51,042 nucleotides of DNA, from the NCBI RefSeq assembly GCF_025964975.1, contig NZ_JAOPXV010000125.1:1-51042 (forward strand), in the 5' to 3' direction. Of this stretch, positions 43,836-51,042 are shown one piece after another. The position numbers and the translations under genes are program-made. Below the pieces are notes generated by a model that saw only the letters and a program-made list of their open reading frames with translations, was not told where the DNA came from and ran no database searches. The first letter of the stretch is position 1, and each line of letters begins with the position of its first letter. The stretch is from Nocardioides sp. GTDB lineage: Bacteria > Actinomycetota > Actinomycetes > Propionibacteriales > Nocardioidaceae.

Positions 43836-43863
43836 GAACCCCCGGCCATCGGCCCGGGGGTTC
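43836..43863 (+). terminator. Strong intrinsic hairpin after the bL37 gene
   Basis: GAACCCCCGG and CCGGGGGTTC form a perfect ten-base stem with an eight-base loop. It lies 21 bases after the bL37 stop and 27 bases before the convergent thioesterase stop, so it could serve both directions. The tail contains only short T-runs. Confidence 0.75.
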
Positions 43864-43890
43864 GTTGCGTCTGGACGCGGTGTCGGGGAC

Positions 43891-44268
43891 TCAGACCCGA
43901 GCCAGGAACCTCTCGGCGTCCACGACGACCCGGGTGACCTCGCCGGTCGCCACCACCTTGGTGTCCTTCGCCGCACCCCCTGCGTGTCGGGCTGCCACCG
44001 AGAAGCGGTGGAGCCGCCCGTCGACGTACACACTCGTCGCCGTGACCTCGAGCGCTGCGCCGACGGGGCTGGCCGCCAGGTGCTCAAGGGAGATGCGCGT
44101 GCCGACGCTGGTCGACCCCTCCGGCAGTGACGCCTCGATGGCTCGGCACGTCGCGGCCTCGCACCACGCCAGCATCCGGGGAGTGCCCAGGACGGGCAGC
44201 GAGCCACTGCCCATCGCGATGGCAGTGTCCTCCTGGGTCACCACGAAGCTCAACGTCGCGTCGCTCAC
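43891..44268 (-). CDS. Hotdog-fold thioesterase (FlK-like)
   Basis: This 125-residue hotdog protein, LGTPRMLAWCEAATCRAIEASLPEGSTSVGTRISLEHLAASPVGAALEVTATSVYVDGRLHRFSVAARHAGG, resembles the fluoroacetyl-CoA thioesterase-like family; EASLPEGSTSVGTRI and LEHLAASPVG carry the usual active-site positions. The activity is presumably acyl-CoA hydrolysis; fluoroacetate is unlikely to be the substrate. The ATG overlaps the GNAT gene stop by four bases. It is last in a four-gene operon with an IlvG-like enzyme. Confidence 0.8.
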   Translation of the reverse strand: MSDATLSFVVTQEDTAIAMGSGSLPVLGTPRMLAWCEAATCRAIEASLPEGSTSVGTRISLEHLAASPVGAALEVTATSVYVDGRLHRFSVAARHAGGAAKDTKVVATGEVTRVVVDAERFLARV

Positions 44269-44750
44269 GACATCTCCTTGGCGTAGGCGATCAGGTGGAC
44301 GCCCGGAGCGGGATCCCAGTCGAGTCCAGGCGCTCGGCGGTAGCCCAGCCGTTCATAGAGGCGGTGGGCCGCACCCATCGACTCCAGCGTCGAGATCGTC
44401 ATCTCGGTAGCTCCCGTCTTCGTCGAGAGGGACTCGCACAGACCGATGAGGGCTTCGCCGACGCCACGGCCCCGGGCAGTGCGAGCAACAGCCAGCATGC
44501 GGAACTCGCCTTGTTCGGGCGTGGAGATCTCGCGCCATCGGGACCCGGGCGGGCACCACGTGACGCAGCCGAGGAGCTCACCGTCCTCGTCCTCGGCCAC
44601 CCACACCTCGGCCTCCCGGTCGCGGCGCGCGACGTCGCGGAGCCGTTCGACGTAGAAGTCCTCCGCGCCACCCGTGAACTCCTCGTAGGCCGCCACCGTG
44701 AGCTCTCCCAGGGCGTCGTGCTCCTCGGACCTCGCTCGCCGCAGCTGCAT
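44265..44750 (-). CDS. GNAT-family N-acetyltransferase
   Basis: This 161-residue GNAT protein has motif A EFRMLAVARTARGRGVGEALIGLCESLS (acetyl-CoA pyrophosphate loop RGRGVG) and motif B MGAAHRLYERLGYRRAPGLDW. The start ATG overlaps the ThDP-enzyme stop by one base. The acceptor is unknown: such enzymes can modify small metabolites, peptides or antibiotics. Membership of the operon with the ThDP enzyme and a thioesterase suggests a metabolic role. Confidence 0.87.
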   Translation of the reverse strand: MQLRRARSEEHDALGELTVAAYEEFTGGAEDFYVERLRDVARRDREAEVWVAEDEDGELLGCVTWCPPGSRWREISTPEQGEFRMLAVARTARGRGVGEALIGLCESLSTKTGATEMTISTLESMGAAHRLYERLGYRRAPGLDWDPAPGVHLIAYAKEMS

Positions 44751-46405
44751 CAGATGCCGAACGTGCTGCGCGGGTAGGCCGCGTCGACGTCGGTGATGAT
44801 GTTGACGAGGTACGGCACGCCGGAGTCGAATGCCCGGTCGAGGGCGGGGCCGATCTGCTGGGGGTCACTGACCTTCTCGCCGGCGCCGCCGAGCGCCTTG
44901 ACCACCTCGTGGTAGGACGTCTCCTTCGCCAGGTCGGCCGCGACGTCGTAGCCGTAGAGCATCTGCATCGGACCCTTCTCGAGGCCCCAGGCCGAGTTGT
45001 TGCCCATCACCATCACGACGGGCAGGTCGTGGCGTACGAGCGTGTCGACGTCCATCAGCGAGAAGCCGGCCGCGCCGTCGCCGAGGAGGAGGGCGACCTG
45101 CGAGGAGGGGCGAGCCAGTCGGGCGGCGATGGCGGCGCCGAGACCTGCCCCGAGGCAGCCGTAGGGGCCCGGGTCGAGCCAGCCGCCCGGACGCTTGGGT
45201 TCGACGAACTTGCCGGCGAAGCTGACGAAGTCGCCGCCGTCGCCGATGACGACCGCGTCCTCGGCGAGCCGGGGGACGAGCTCACCGTAGATCCGGGCGG
45301 GATGGATCGGGTCCGCCTCCGCCGTCAGGAGCTCGTTGTCCTTGGCGATGCCCGCCCGGACCAGGTCGGCGAGCCGGTCCGACCAGTCCGACCAGTCAGG
45401 CGTGCTACGACCTGCCTGCAGGGCCGTTGCCACGCCGTCCAGGACCGAGCTGAGGTCTCCGGCAGCGGAGGCGGCGAGCTCGGCGTGCCTGGCCAGCTGG
45501 CCGGGGGAGTCCGCAACGTGCACCACGCGCGCCGGGGTGGCGCCGTCCTTGCCCCCGAAGACGCCGTAGCCGAGCCGGAAGTCCAGAGGGGTGCCCACGA
45601 CGATCACGAGGTCGGCCCCGTTGATGGCTGCTCCCCGCGCCTTGGTGACCAGGAGCGGATGCCCCCCGGGGAGGATCCCGCGACCCATCCCGTTGGTCAG
45701 TGTCGGGATCCCCAGCGCCTCCACGAAGCGCAGGCCTGCTTCCTCGGCCCGGTCGGCCCACACGTCGGTGCCCAGGATCAGCAGCGGGTGGCGCGATTCG
45801 GCGAGCAGTCCGGCGATCCTCCCCAGATCGTCGGAGTCCGGCTCGACGACGGCGGCGCCCTCGCCGGCGGAGGCCGGTCCGGAGCCCGAGTTGAAGAACT
45901 CGTCCATCGGGATGTCGAGGTACACCGGGCCACGATGGGAGGACCGCGCGACGGTGAAGGCGTCGTCGAAGCCCGCCGCGACGTCGGCCGCGGCGTGGAT
46001 GGTCCGCGCCTGCTTGGACACCGGGGACACGATCGGCAGGTGGTCGATCTCCTGCAGGGAGCCCGAACCCCAGCGGTTGCTCGGCGCGCGCCCCCCGACG
46101 ACGACCATCGGCGAGCCGGCGAACTGGGCCTGAGCGATGGCCGACACCCCGTTCGTGACGCCGGGTCCCGCGGTGAGGACCGCCAGACCCGGTACCCGGG
46201 TGAGCTTCCCGGTGGCCTCGGCAGCGAAGGCGGCAGTCTGCTCATGGCGTACGTCGAGCAGGCGCATCGGCGGTTCGGCCTTCACCGCACCGTCGTACAT
46301 CGGGAACACATGGGCGCCGGACAGGGTGAACATCGTCTCCACGCCATGGGCCCGCGCAACCGAGACTGCCAGTTCGCCGCTGTGGCCCGAAATTTCTTCG
46401 CTCAT
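44750..46405 (-). CDS. IlvG-like acetolactate synthase-family ThDP enzyme
   Basis: This 551-residue thiamine diphosphate enzyme has the catalytic Glu in LDVRHEQTAAFAAEA near residue 55, a middle domain (PLLILGTDVW..., residues about 190-330), and the ThDP/Mg motif GDGAAGFSLMDVDTLVRHDLPVVMVMGNNSAWGLEKG in the C-terminal third. It is closest in form to mycobacterial IlvG-type acetolactate synthase relatives; benzoylformate-decarboxylase or oxalyl-CoA-decarboxylase-like activities are possible. No ilvN regulatory subunit or ilvC is nearby, so it is unlikely to be the main branched-chain synthase. It is followed without a gap by GNAT. Confidence 0.83.
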   Translation of the reverse strand: MSEEISGHSGELAVSVARAHGVETMFTLSGAHVFPMYDGAVKAEPPMRLLDVRHEQTAAFAAEATGKLTRVPGLAVLTAGPGVTNGVSAIAQAQFAGSPMVVVGGRAPSNRWGSGSLQEIDHLPIVSPVSKQARTIHAAADVAAGFDDAFTVARSSHRGPVYLDIPMDEFFNSGSGPASAGEGAAVVEPDSDDLGRIAGLLAESRHPLLILGTDVWADRAEEAGLRFVEALGIPTLTNGMGRGILPGGHPLLVTKARGAAINGADLVIVVGTPLDFRLGYGVFGGKDGATPARVVHVADSPGQLARHAELAASAAGDLSSVLDGVATALQAGRSTPDWSDWSDRLADLVRAGIAKDNELLTAEADPIHPARIYGELVPRLAEDAVVIGDGGDFVSFAGKFVEPKRPGGWLDPGPYGCLGAGLGAAIAARLARPSSQVALLLGDGAAGFSLMDVDTLVRHDLPVVMVMGNNSAWGLEKGPMQMLYGYDVAADLAKETSYHEVVKALGGAGEKVSDPQQIGPALDRAFDSGVPYLVNIITDVDAAYPRSTFGI

Positions 46406-46446
46406 GCCCGAACGCTAGAGCATCATCCCAGAGCTGGGGGTCGGAA

Positions 46447-47304
46447 TCAGGCGCTGGCGGCGGGGAGCGAGAGGAACGGGAAGTTCGTCGACTTCAGGGC
46501 ATCGACCAGCGAGAGGATCAGGTCGGGCCGCGTGGGAGGCGGATCGCCGGCCAGGGTGAGCTGGAGGTGCAGGGAGCGCAGGAATGCCTGCGCGTTGCCG
46601 GTCAGGGCGTAGGGGTCGTCCTCGCCGCTGCTGTTGAACGGGTTGGCGGCCTGCGCGATCCGCGCCACCCAGGGCTCGAGGATCTTGAGGCTGATGACGT
46701 TGCGGCGCAGGATCTGCATGGTGGCGGCTGCCACCCGGTCGGTCTCGCCGGCCAGCAACAGGTCGCTGCCGGGCATCAGCAGCCGGTCAGCGAGCACGTC
46801 GAGCAGGACCGTCAGCTCGTTGGTGGCGAAGTGCGGGGACTGCGCCAGGATGCCGATCGCATCGGCGCCGTGGGCGATGGCGTGCGCCCAACCCTTGCCC
46901 GGAACGTATCCCCGGGTGTCGCGCTCGCGGAGGTACCAGGAGGCAATCCGGTCGCCCCACTCGAAGACACGATCGCTGGGCAGGATGTTGCGCTCGTTGT
47001 CGCGGGCGAGGCACTCGGCCAGCGCCAGCGCGGAGAAGCTGCGCCGGAAGACCGAGTCGGTGCCGCGCTCGCCGAGGCCCACCGTCAGGCCGGCAGCCAT
47101 GCCGTCGCCGAGGCCCGGCAGCAGGTCGTCGTAGATCCCACGCTCGATCCACGTCGCCAGGGCTGGGTAGGCCGTGCCGTCACGCTGCTCGGGATCGGGG
47201 GATCCCAGCATGCTGGTGAGCTCGACCGTGAGATCTTCGAGATGTCGGTCCGAGGGCACCGCGAGACCCTTCGACAGGATCTCCTGCCAGTACCCAGTGG
47301 CCAT
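46447..47304 (-). CDS. DUF2785 protein
   Basis: This 285-residue, mostly helical cytoplasmic protein has the DUF2785 core in DERNILPSDRVFEWGDRIASWYLRERDTRGYVPGKGWAHAIAHGADAIGILAQSPHF followed by LTVLLDVLADRLL. The conserved GWAHAIAHGAD and a second helical repeat region suggest a metal or ligand site, but no function is known. It lies 41 bases upstream of the ThDP-enzyme gene on the same strand and may be co-transcribed. It is divergent from pdtaS. Confidence 0.8.
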   Translation of the reverse strand: MATGYWQEILSKGLAVPSDRHLEDLTVELTSMLGSPDPEQRDGTAYPALATWIERGIYDDLLPGLGDGMAAGLTVGLGERGTDSVFRRSFSALALAECLARDNERNILPSDRVFEWGDRIASWYLRERDTRGYVPGKGWAHAIAHGADAIGILAQSPHFATNELTVLLDVLADRLLMPGSDLLLAGETDRVAAATMQILRRNVISLKILEPWVARIAQAANPFNSSGEDDPYALTGNAQAFLRSLHLQLTLAGDPPPTRPDLILSLVDALKSTNFPFLSLPAASA

Positions 47305-47388
47305 GGCTCCATCTTGCCAGCCACCTGTCTCCCCGGTCGAACCCAGCGGTCACCCACGCCCGAGACGGGGACGAGTCACTAGGCTGTC

Positions 47389-48882
47389 GTGGTGCCCTCA
47401 CTCCTCGAGCTCGTCCGGGCGCATACCGACCTCGACGATGACGACGTCGCCTGGCTCCACCGGCTGATGGCGGACTGGCAGATCATTGCCGACCTCTCGT
47501 TCGCGGACCTGGTGCTGTGGTTGCCGGACCGCGAGGGTCGCGGGTTCTGGGCGGGTGGGCAGATGCGGCCCACGACGGGGCCCACCTCGTTGGCCGACGA
47601 CGTGATGGGCACGTTCGTGCCGGTCGGTCGCCGACGGATGCTGGACGAGAGCTTCGAGTTCGGTCGCCTGGTGCGCGAGGGAGATCCGGAGTGGCGCGAC
47701 GACGTGCCGGTGCGTGTCGAGGTGATCCCCGTCCGCCGATCGGGTCGCATCATCGCCCTGGTCGCTCGCAACACCAACCTGCTCGGCGTACGCACCCCCA
47801 GCCGCCTCGAGCTGTCCTACCTGCAGACCGCGGCCGAGCTGACCCAGATGATCGCCGGCGGCTGGTTCCCGCCGACGGGCCAACGCAGCGGCCATGCGGA
47901 CTCCCCGCGGGTCGGCGACGGATTCCTCCGTCTCGACGATGCCGGGAAGGTCGTCTATGCCAGCCCGAACGCGCTCTCGGTCTACCGACGGCTCGGACTG
48001 CACGGAGACCTCACCAACCTGGTGCTCGCCGACCTCACCCGTGAGCTCGTGCCTCCCCGTCGCCGGCCGGACGAGGAGTCCCTCAGCGCCGTCCTGGGCG
48101 GTCGTGCCGACCGCGACACGGAGGTCGCCACCGACGAGGTCGCGCTGATCGTGCGGAGCATCCCGCTACGCCCTCTCGGGGAGCGGATCGGCGCCGTCAT
48201 CCTGGTGCGTGACGTCAGCGACCTCCGTCGCCGCGACCGGGAGCTGGTCACCAAGGACGCCACGATCCGCGAGATCCACCATCGGGTGAAGAACAACCTG
48301 CAGACCGTTGCTGCACTTCTCCGGTTGCAGGCCCGCCGGACCTCGCAGCCCGAGGCGCGCTCGGCGCTCGAGGAGGCCGTACGCCGCGTCGGGTCGATCG
48401 CCATCGTGCACGAGACGCTCAGCCAAGCGGTGGAGGAGACCGTCGACTTCGACGAGATCGCCGACCGGCTCGGACGCATGGTGACCGACGTCAGCGTCCT
48501 GGGTGACCGGGTGCAGGTGCTGCGCACGGGCAGCTTCGGGGTGCTGCCCTCCGAGACGGCGACTGCGCTGGCCATGGTGCTGACCGAGACGCTGCAGAAC
48601 GCGGTCGAGCACGGCTACCCGGCGCCACCAGACCTGCCCGACACGGAGGCGCGGGACGGCCGCATCCTGATCGACGCGCGCAGGATCGTCGGGCGACTCC
48701 ACATCAGCGTCCAGGACGACGGAGTGGGCCTGCCCAGCGGTTTCGACCTGGACGGATCCACCAGCCTCGGCCTGTCGATCGTGCGGACCCTCGTGGAGTC
48801 AGAGCTTGGAGGGCTGATCGAAATCGGTGCCGCCCCAGCTGGTCACGGAGCGAGGGTGCAGATCGACGTACCCCTGAGCTGA
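47389..48882 (+). CDS. pdtaS: Sensor histidine kinase PdtaS
   Basis: This 497-residue cytosolic kinase has GAF (residues about 15-160), PAS (about 185-285) and HisKA_2/HATPase_c domains. The H-box is IREIHHRVKNNLQTVAALLRLQARR and the ATP lid includes VQDDGVGLPSGFDLDGSTSLGLSIVRTLVESELGG. In mycobacteria PdtaS phosphorylates PdtaR, an RNA-binding antitermination regulator; pdtaR is not in this window. The location beside whiB1 matches Rv3219-Rv3220c. The GTG at 47389 starts MVPSLLELVRAHTDLDDDDVAWLHRLMADW. It is convergent with whiB1. Confidence 0.93.
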   Translation: MVPSLLELVRAHTDLDDDDVAWLHRLMADWQIIADLSFADLVLWLPDREGRGFWAGGQMRPTTGPTSLADDVMGTFVPVGRRRMLDESFEFGRLVREGDPEWRDDVPVRVEVIPVRRSGRIIALVARNTNLLGVRTPSRLELSYLQTAAELTQMIAGGWFPPTGQRSGHADSPRVGDGFLRLDDAGKVVYASPNALSVYRRLGLHGDLTNLVLADLTRELVPPRRRPDEESLSAVLGGRADRDTEVATDEVALIVRSIPLRPLGERIGAVILVRDVSDLRRRDRELVTKDATIREIHHRVKNNLQTVAALLRLQARRTSQPEARSALEEAVRRVGSIAIVHETLSQAVEETVDFDEIADRLGRMVTDVSVLGDRVQVLRTGSFGVLPSETATALAMVLTETLQNAVEHGYPAPPDLPDTEARDGRILIDARRIVGRLHISVQDDGVGLPSGFDLDGSTSLGLSIVRTLVESELGGLIEIGAAPAGHGARVQIDVPLS

Positions 48883-48888
48883 GGACGG

Positions 48889-48905
48889 GACCCGAGACGC
48901 GGGTC
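48889..48905. terminator. Hairpin between convergent pdtaS and whiB1
   Basis: GACCCG and CGGGTC flank five bases, between the pdtaS stop (48882) and the whiB1 stop (48908). This is a short bidirectional terminator candidate with no T-run, so support is modest. Confidence 0.35.
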
Positions 48906-48907
48906 GC

Positions 48908-49159
48908 TCAGGCGGTCCGGACGCGGGCGCGAGCCGTACGTCGCTTCAGTGAGCGTCGCTCGTCCTCGCTGAGTCCGCCCCAGACGCCGTGGTCCTGACC
49001 GGCCTCAAGGGCCCACTCGAGGCACTGTTCGCGCACCTCGCACCGACGGCACACCTGCTTGGCCTCCTCGATCTGGAGGATGGCCGGACCGGTGTTGCCG
49101 ATCGGGAAGAACAGCTCCGGGTCCTCATCGAGGCAGGCAGAGCGCGAGCGCCAATCCAT
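48908..49159 (-). CDS. whiB1: WhiB1 transcription factor
   Basis: This 83-residue Fe-S transcription factor binds a [4Fe-4S] cluster that reacts with NO and partners the primary sigma factor. Four Cys ligands are visible (SACLDEDPELFF; CRRCEVREQC), with the GVWGG turn (DHGVWGGLSEDERR) and a basic C-terminus (LKRRTARARVRTA). The ATG at 49159 (MDWRSRSACLDEDPELFFPIGNTGPA) is preferred over the ORF-track start at 49183: it matches the family start MDWR and has GAGGA upstream, while the longer form has no ribosome binding site. Length agrees with Mycobacterium WhiB1. Confidence 0.93.
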   Translation of the reverse strand: MDWRSRSACLDEDPELFFPIGNTGPAILQIEEAKQVCRRCEVREQCLEWALEAGQDHGVWGGLSEDERRSLKRRTARARVRTA

Positions 49160-49310
49160 GGAGTGGGTGATCCTCTTCGTCATACATCAGGGCTGTGTGC
49201 GGGCGGTCAGCGGAGCCCGGGCGCCGTGGTCTGGGCATACCAGTACGAACTCATCCACGAGCGCAGGTACAGCGTGACAAGAATTGGACCGATAAACAAC
49301 CCCTTGTCAG

Positions 49311-49326
49311 GGTCACTTGTGTCACA
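49311..49326 (-). promoter_or_regulatory. Possible CRP-like half-palindromic site upstream of whiB1
   Basis: On the minus strand TGTGACACAAGTGACC carries a perfect TGTGA half site; the second half matches TCACA at three of five positions. Mycobacterial whiB1 is controlled by a CRP/FNR-family protein at TGTGA-N6-TCACA. It lies about 150 bases upstream of the whiB1 start and 54 bases before the divergent membrane gene. The remaining 220-base gap holds no clear -35/-10 pair. Confidence 0.35.
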
Positions 49327-49379
49327 AAGTCCCTACATCGGTGCCTGCTCACCGCATGGGGTCCGCATAGTCTGGTGTT

Positions 49380-49775
49380 GTGAACAACGAGACCTCGCCA
49401 TCGGCTCCACCGCCCCTGGTGACGGCGGCTTCCCTGACAGGGGTCGAGGGCCTGATGATGGTCGCCCTGGCGCTGCTCGAGCTGTCCAGCCTCAGCGGCA
49501 GCCGCGTGACGATGGGGCTGACCACGGCGGTGTTCTTCGCCGTTTTCGGCGTGCTGCTGATCGCGTGCGCGTGGCTGGTGACCCGGGGTCAGACGTGGGC
49601 GCGAGGACCGATCCTGATGGCTCAGCTGATCGGCCTCGGCCTGGCCTGGAACCTCCGCGGGGGGCAGACGACGCCGGTGGCGATCGGCCTGGCCGTCGTG
49701 GCGGCCATCGTCATCGCCGGCCTGCTCCACCCGGCCAGCGTGGAGGCGCTCAACCCCGAGGGCGAACGATCCTGA
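49380..49775 (+). CDS. Small integral membrane protein of unknown function
   Basis: This 131-residue protein has four predicted membrane helices: GVEGLMMVALALLELSSLSG, TTAVFFAVFGVLLIACAWLV, WARGPILMAQLIGLGLAWNL and PVAIGLAVVAAIVIAGLLH. The soluble ends are polar (NNETSPSAPPPL; NPEGERS). The GTG start has no strong ribosome binding site. I do not recognise a characterised family; similar proteins occur in many actinobacteria next to whiB1 or sigma genes. It is divergent from whiB1 and convergent with the sigma factor gene. Confidence 0.78.
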   Translation: MNNETSPSAPPPLVTAASLTGVEGLMMVALALLELSSLSGSRVTMGLTTAVFFAVFGVLLIACAWLVTRGQTWARGPILMAQLIGLGLAWNLRGGQTTPVAIGLAVVAAIVIAGLLHPASVEALNPEGERS

Positions 49776-49777
49776 GG

Positions 49778-49813
49778 ATCAGTCCTGCGCTCGGTCCTGC
49801 ACTCAGTCCTGCT
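49778..49813. repeat. Three tandem 12-bp repeats at the sigF 3' end
   Basis: Consecutive copies ATCAGTCCTGCG, CTCGGTCCTGCA and CTCAGTCCTGCT have a 12-base period. The last copy contains the sigma factor stop codon. On the minus strand the array would read EQD, stop, VQDRAQD, so the repeats look like a duplicated gene end. Confidence 0.6.
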
Positions 49814-50660
49814 CGAGGGACGCGCGCAGCTGGTTGAGGGTCTTGGTCAACAGCCGTGAGACGTGCATCTGCGAGACCCCGATCTCCTCGGCGATCTGCG
49901 ACTGCGTCATGTTCTTGAAGAAGCGCAGCAGCAAGATGCGCTTCTCTCGCGGGTCGAGCCCCTCGAGAAGCGGCTTGAGGGACTCCCGAACCTCGACATG
50001 GGCCAGGTTGTGGTCCTCGACCCCGAGGACGTCCAGCATGCTGGGCGGGGAGTCGTCGGAGCCGTCGTTCGCGTCGAGGCTCAGCGTGGAGTAGGCGTTG
50101 CTCGACTCCAGGCCCTCGATGATCTCTTCCACGCTGCAGCCGAGCACCTCTGCCAGCTCTCGTGCCGTGGGTGACCGACCCAGCTTCTGCGTCAGCTCGG
50201 CCGTGGTCGCGGTGATCTGCATCCGGAGCTCCTGCAACCGGCGAGGGACCCGGATGGCCCAGCCCTTGTCGCGGAAGTAGCGCTTGATCTCGCCGATGAT
50301 CGTGGGCGTGGCATAGGTGGAGAACTCGACTCCGCGGTCTGTCTCGAACCGGTCGACTGCCTTGATGAGGCCAATCGTCCCCACCTGGACCAGGTCGTCG
50401 TGCGGCTCACCCCGGTTGCGGAACCGACGCGCACAGTGCTGCACCAGGGGGAGGTGCAGGTGCACGAGGTCCTCGCGCGCGGTCGTGCGCACAGCAGCGG
50501 AGAGCTCCTCGTCGCGGACGATGACGAACAGCTCCGCGCTGAGCTTGCGCGTGACCTCGATCTTGGTGAGCTCCACCGGCGCCAGTTCGTCGACAGCCTC
50601 CGCGCCGTCCACGATCGCGCCGTCCCCCGTCGCGTGTTGCGTCATCTCAGTGGTCTGCAC
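49803..50660 (-). CDS. SigF/SigB-type general stress sigma factor
   Basis: This 285-residue group 3 sigma factor has region 2 in LVQHCARRFRNRGEPHDDLVQVGTIGLIKAVDRFETDRGVEFSTYATPTIIGEIKRYFRDKGWAIRVPRRLQELR and region 3 in LGRSPTARELAEVLGCSVEEIIE. Region 4 is DPREKRILLLRFFKNMTQSQIAEEIGVSQMHVSRLLTKTL. It lies directly behind an RsbW-type antisigma gene, whose stop overlaps its first codons. GTG 50660 gives MQTTEMTQHATG; ATG 50645 is an alternative. It corresponds to the mycobacterial SigF-UsfX module. Confidence 0.9.
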   Translation of the reverse strand: MQTTEMTQHATGDGAIVDGAEAVDELAPVELTKIEVTRKLSAELFVIVRDEELSAAVRTTAREDLVHLHLPLVQHCARRFRNRGEPHDDLVQVGTIGLIKAVDRFETDRGVEFSTYATPTIIGEIKRYFRDKGWAIRVPRRLQELRMQITATTAELTQKLGRSPTARELAEVLGCSVEEIIEGLESSNAYSTLSLDANDGSDDSPPSMLDVLGVEDHNLAHVEVRESLKPLLEGLDPREKRILLLRFFKNMTQSQIAEEIGVSQMHVSRLLTKTLNQLRASLEQD

Positions 50661-51042
50661 CTGCCGGGCCCATGGCCGCCCCTGCGGCCAGCTGGGAGGT
50701 CATCGAGAAGGTCACTCGGAAGACGCCGTCGACCGACTCCACGAGTGCATCGCTGGTCAAGGTGTCGAGCACCTGCCAGGCGAAGCTCTCGCGATCGGGC
50801 TCCGGGTTGTCGATGGCTGCGGTCTCGACCTCGATCGTCATCGTGCCCAGACCGAGGTGGAAGCGTGCCACCACATCGGCATTCGGGTCCGCCTCGGGCA
50901 GGATCAGCGCGCTTGCCTCGCCCACGGCGATGCGGAGGTCCTCGATGTCGTCGATGGTGAAGTCGAGGCGGGCGTCCAGTGCTGCAGTGGTCGTCCGGAG
51001 CACCGACGCGTAGGCCCCATCGGCCGGCAACCTCAGCTCGAC
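50647..51042 (-). CDS. RsbW/UsfX-type antisigma factor, 5' end cut by window
   Basis: This is a partial histidine-kinase-fold antisigma protein. The frame is open to base 51042 and reads VELRLPADGAYASVLRTTTAALDARLDFTIDDIEDLRIAVGEASALIL, where DLRIAVGEA is the N-box of the ATP-binding fold. The region downstream is DRESFAWQVLDTLTSDALVESVDGVFRVTFSMTS. About 131 residues are present; a short N-terminus lies beyond the edge, so the TTG start at 51030 in the ORF track is not real. It binds the stress sigma factor encoded immediately downstream. Partner-switching via an anti-antisigma factor is expected. Confidence 0.87.
   Translation of the reverse strand, partial: VELRLPADGAYASVLRTTTAALDARLDFTIDDIEDLRIAVGEASALILPEADPNADVVARFHLGLGTMTIEVETAAIDNPEPDRESFAWQVLDTLTSDALVESVDGVFRVTFSMTSQLAAGAAMGPAGADH

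Noticed and set aside
43891-44268. Fluoroacetate resistance thioesterase
   Set aside because: Only the general FlK-like hotdog pattern is seen; nothing in the context indicates organofluorine metabolism.

Overview
The window is about 51 kb of very GC-rich actinobacterial chromosome. Gene content points to Propionibacteriales, most likely a Nocardioides-like member of Nocardioidaceae. Markers are WhiB1, PdtaS, a SigR/RsrA pair, the 24-residue ribosomal protein bL37, an IdeR/DmdR-type iron box and a mycobacteria-like order around aroA-rsgA. The genus is an inference from content, not from a search. Coding density is high: no gene-free gap exceeds about 250 bases, and many neighbours overlap by 1 to 8 bases. 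No rRNA, tRNA, CRISPR array, insertion sequence or phage gene was seen.

Layout. (1) 1-7687: respiratory nitrate reductase narGHJI (narG cut by the window edge) runs without a break into a hemerythrin, a small cupin and a two-GAF histidine kinase. (2) 7721-13890: behind an iron box lies a ferric-iron ABC transporter (lipoprotein, permease, ATPase). It is translationally coupled to an 818-residue protein joining an adenylation domain, a carrier domain and a membrane acyltransferase. (3) 13891-16445: a small accessory-looking stretch with a frameshifted VOC gene, a CmtR-like metal sensor with a cation transporter, and a VOC/HxlR pair whose HxlR gene is also frameshifted. A copy of the paaZ 3' end lies beside it. 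(4) 16446-23075: phenylacetate catabolism, with paaZ divergent from paaABCDE around a TetR operator, and paaR at the far end. (5) 23326-25440: a stand-alone SNF2-type helicase with a structured leader. (6) 25538-30735: a lipid or hydroxyacid catabolic operon (ACAD11-like dehydrogenase, SDR, ACAD11-like kinase, histidine phosphatase, second SDR) with a divergent TetR gene.

(7) 30713-33810: two tandem paralogous secreted proteins with HExxH motifs. (8) 33869-44268: mostly conserved housekeeping genes, including a cytidylyltransferase-fold protein, DUF445, S4, FKBP, CBS, hisN, DUF2231, rsgA, aroA, DoxX, SRAP, an alpha/beta hydrolase, sigR-rsrA, bL37 and a hotdog thioesterase. (9) 44265-47304: GNAT, an IlvG-like ThDP enzyme and DUF2785 in one operon with the thioesterase. 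(10) 47389-51042: pdtaS, whiB1, a membrane protein, and a SigF/SigB-type sigma factor behind its RsbW-type antisigma factor (cut by the window edge).

How the parts fit. The left end combines anaerobic nitrate respiration with a possible heme-GAF sensor and iron-scavenging genes, and the middle holds two aromatic or acyl-CoA catabolic modules. The right end holds redox and stress regulation (SigR/RsrA, WhiB1, PdtaS, SigF/RsbW). The two observations most worth following are the iron-box operon ending in the adenylation-carrier-acyltransferase fusion, and the operon that encodes the domains of eukaryotic ACAD10/ACAD11 (and of bacterial LvaA/LvaC/LvaD) as separate genes.
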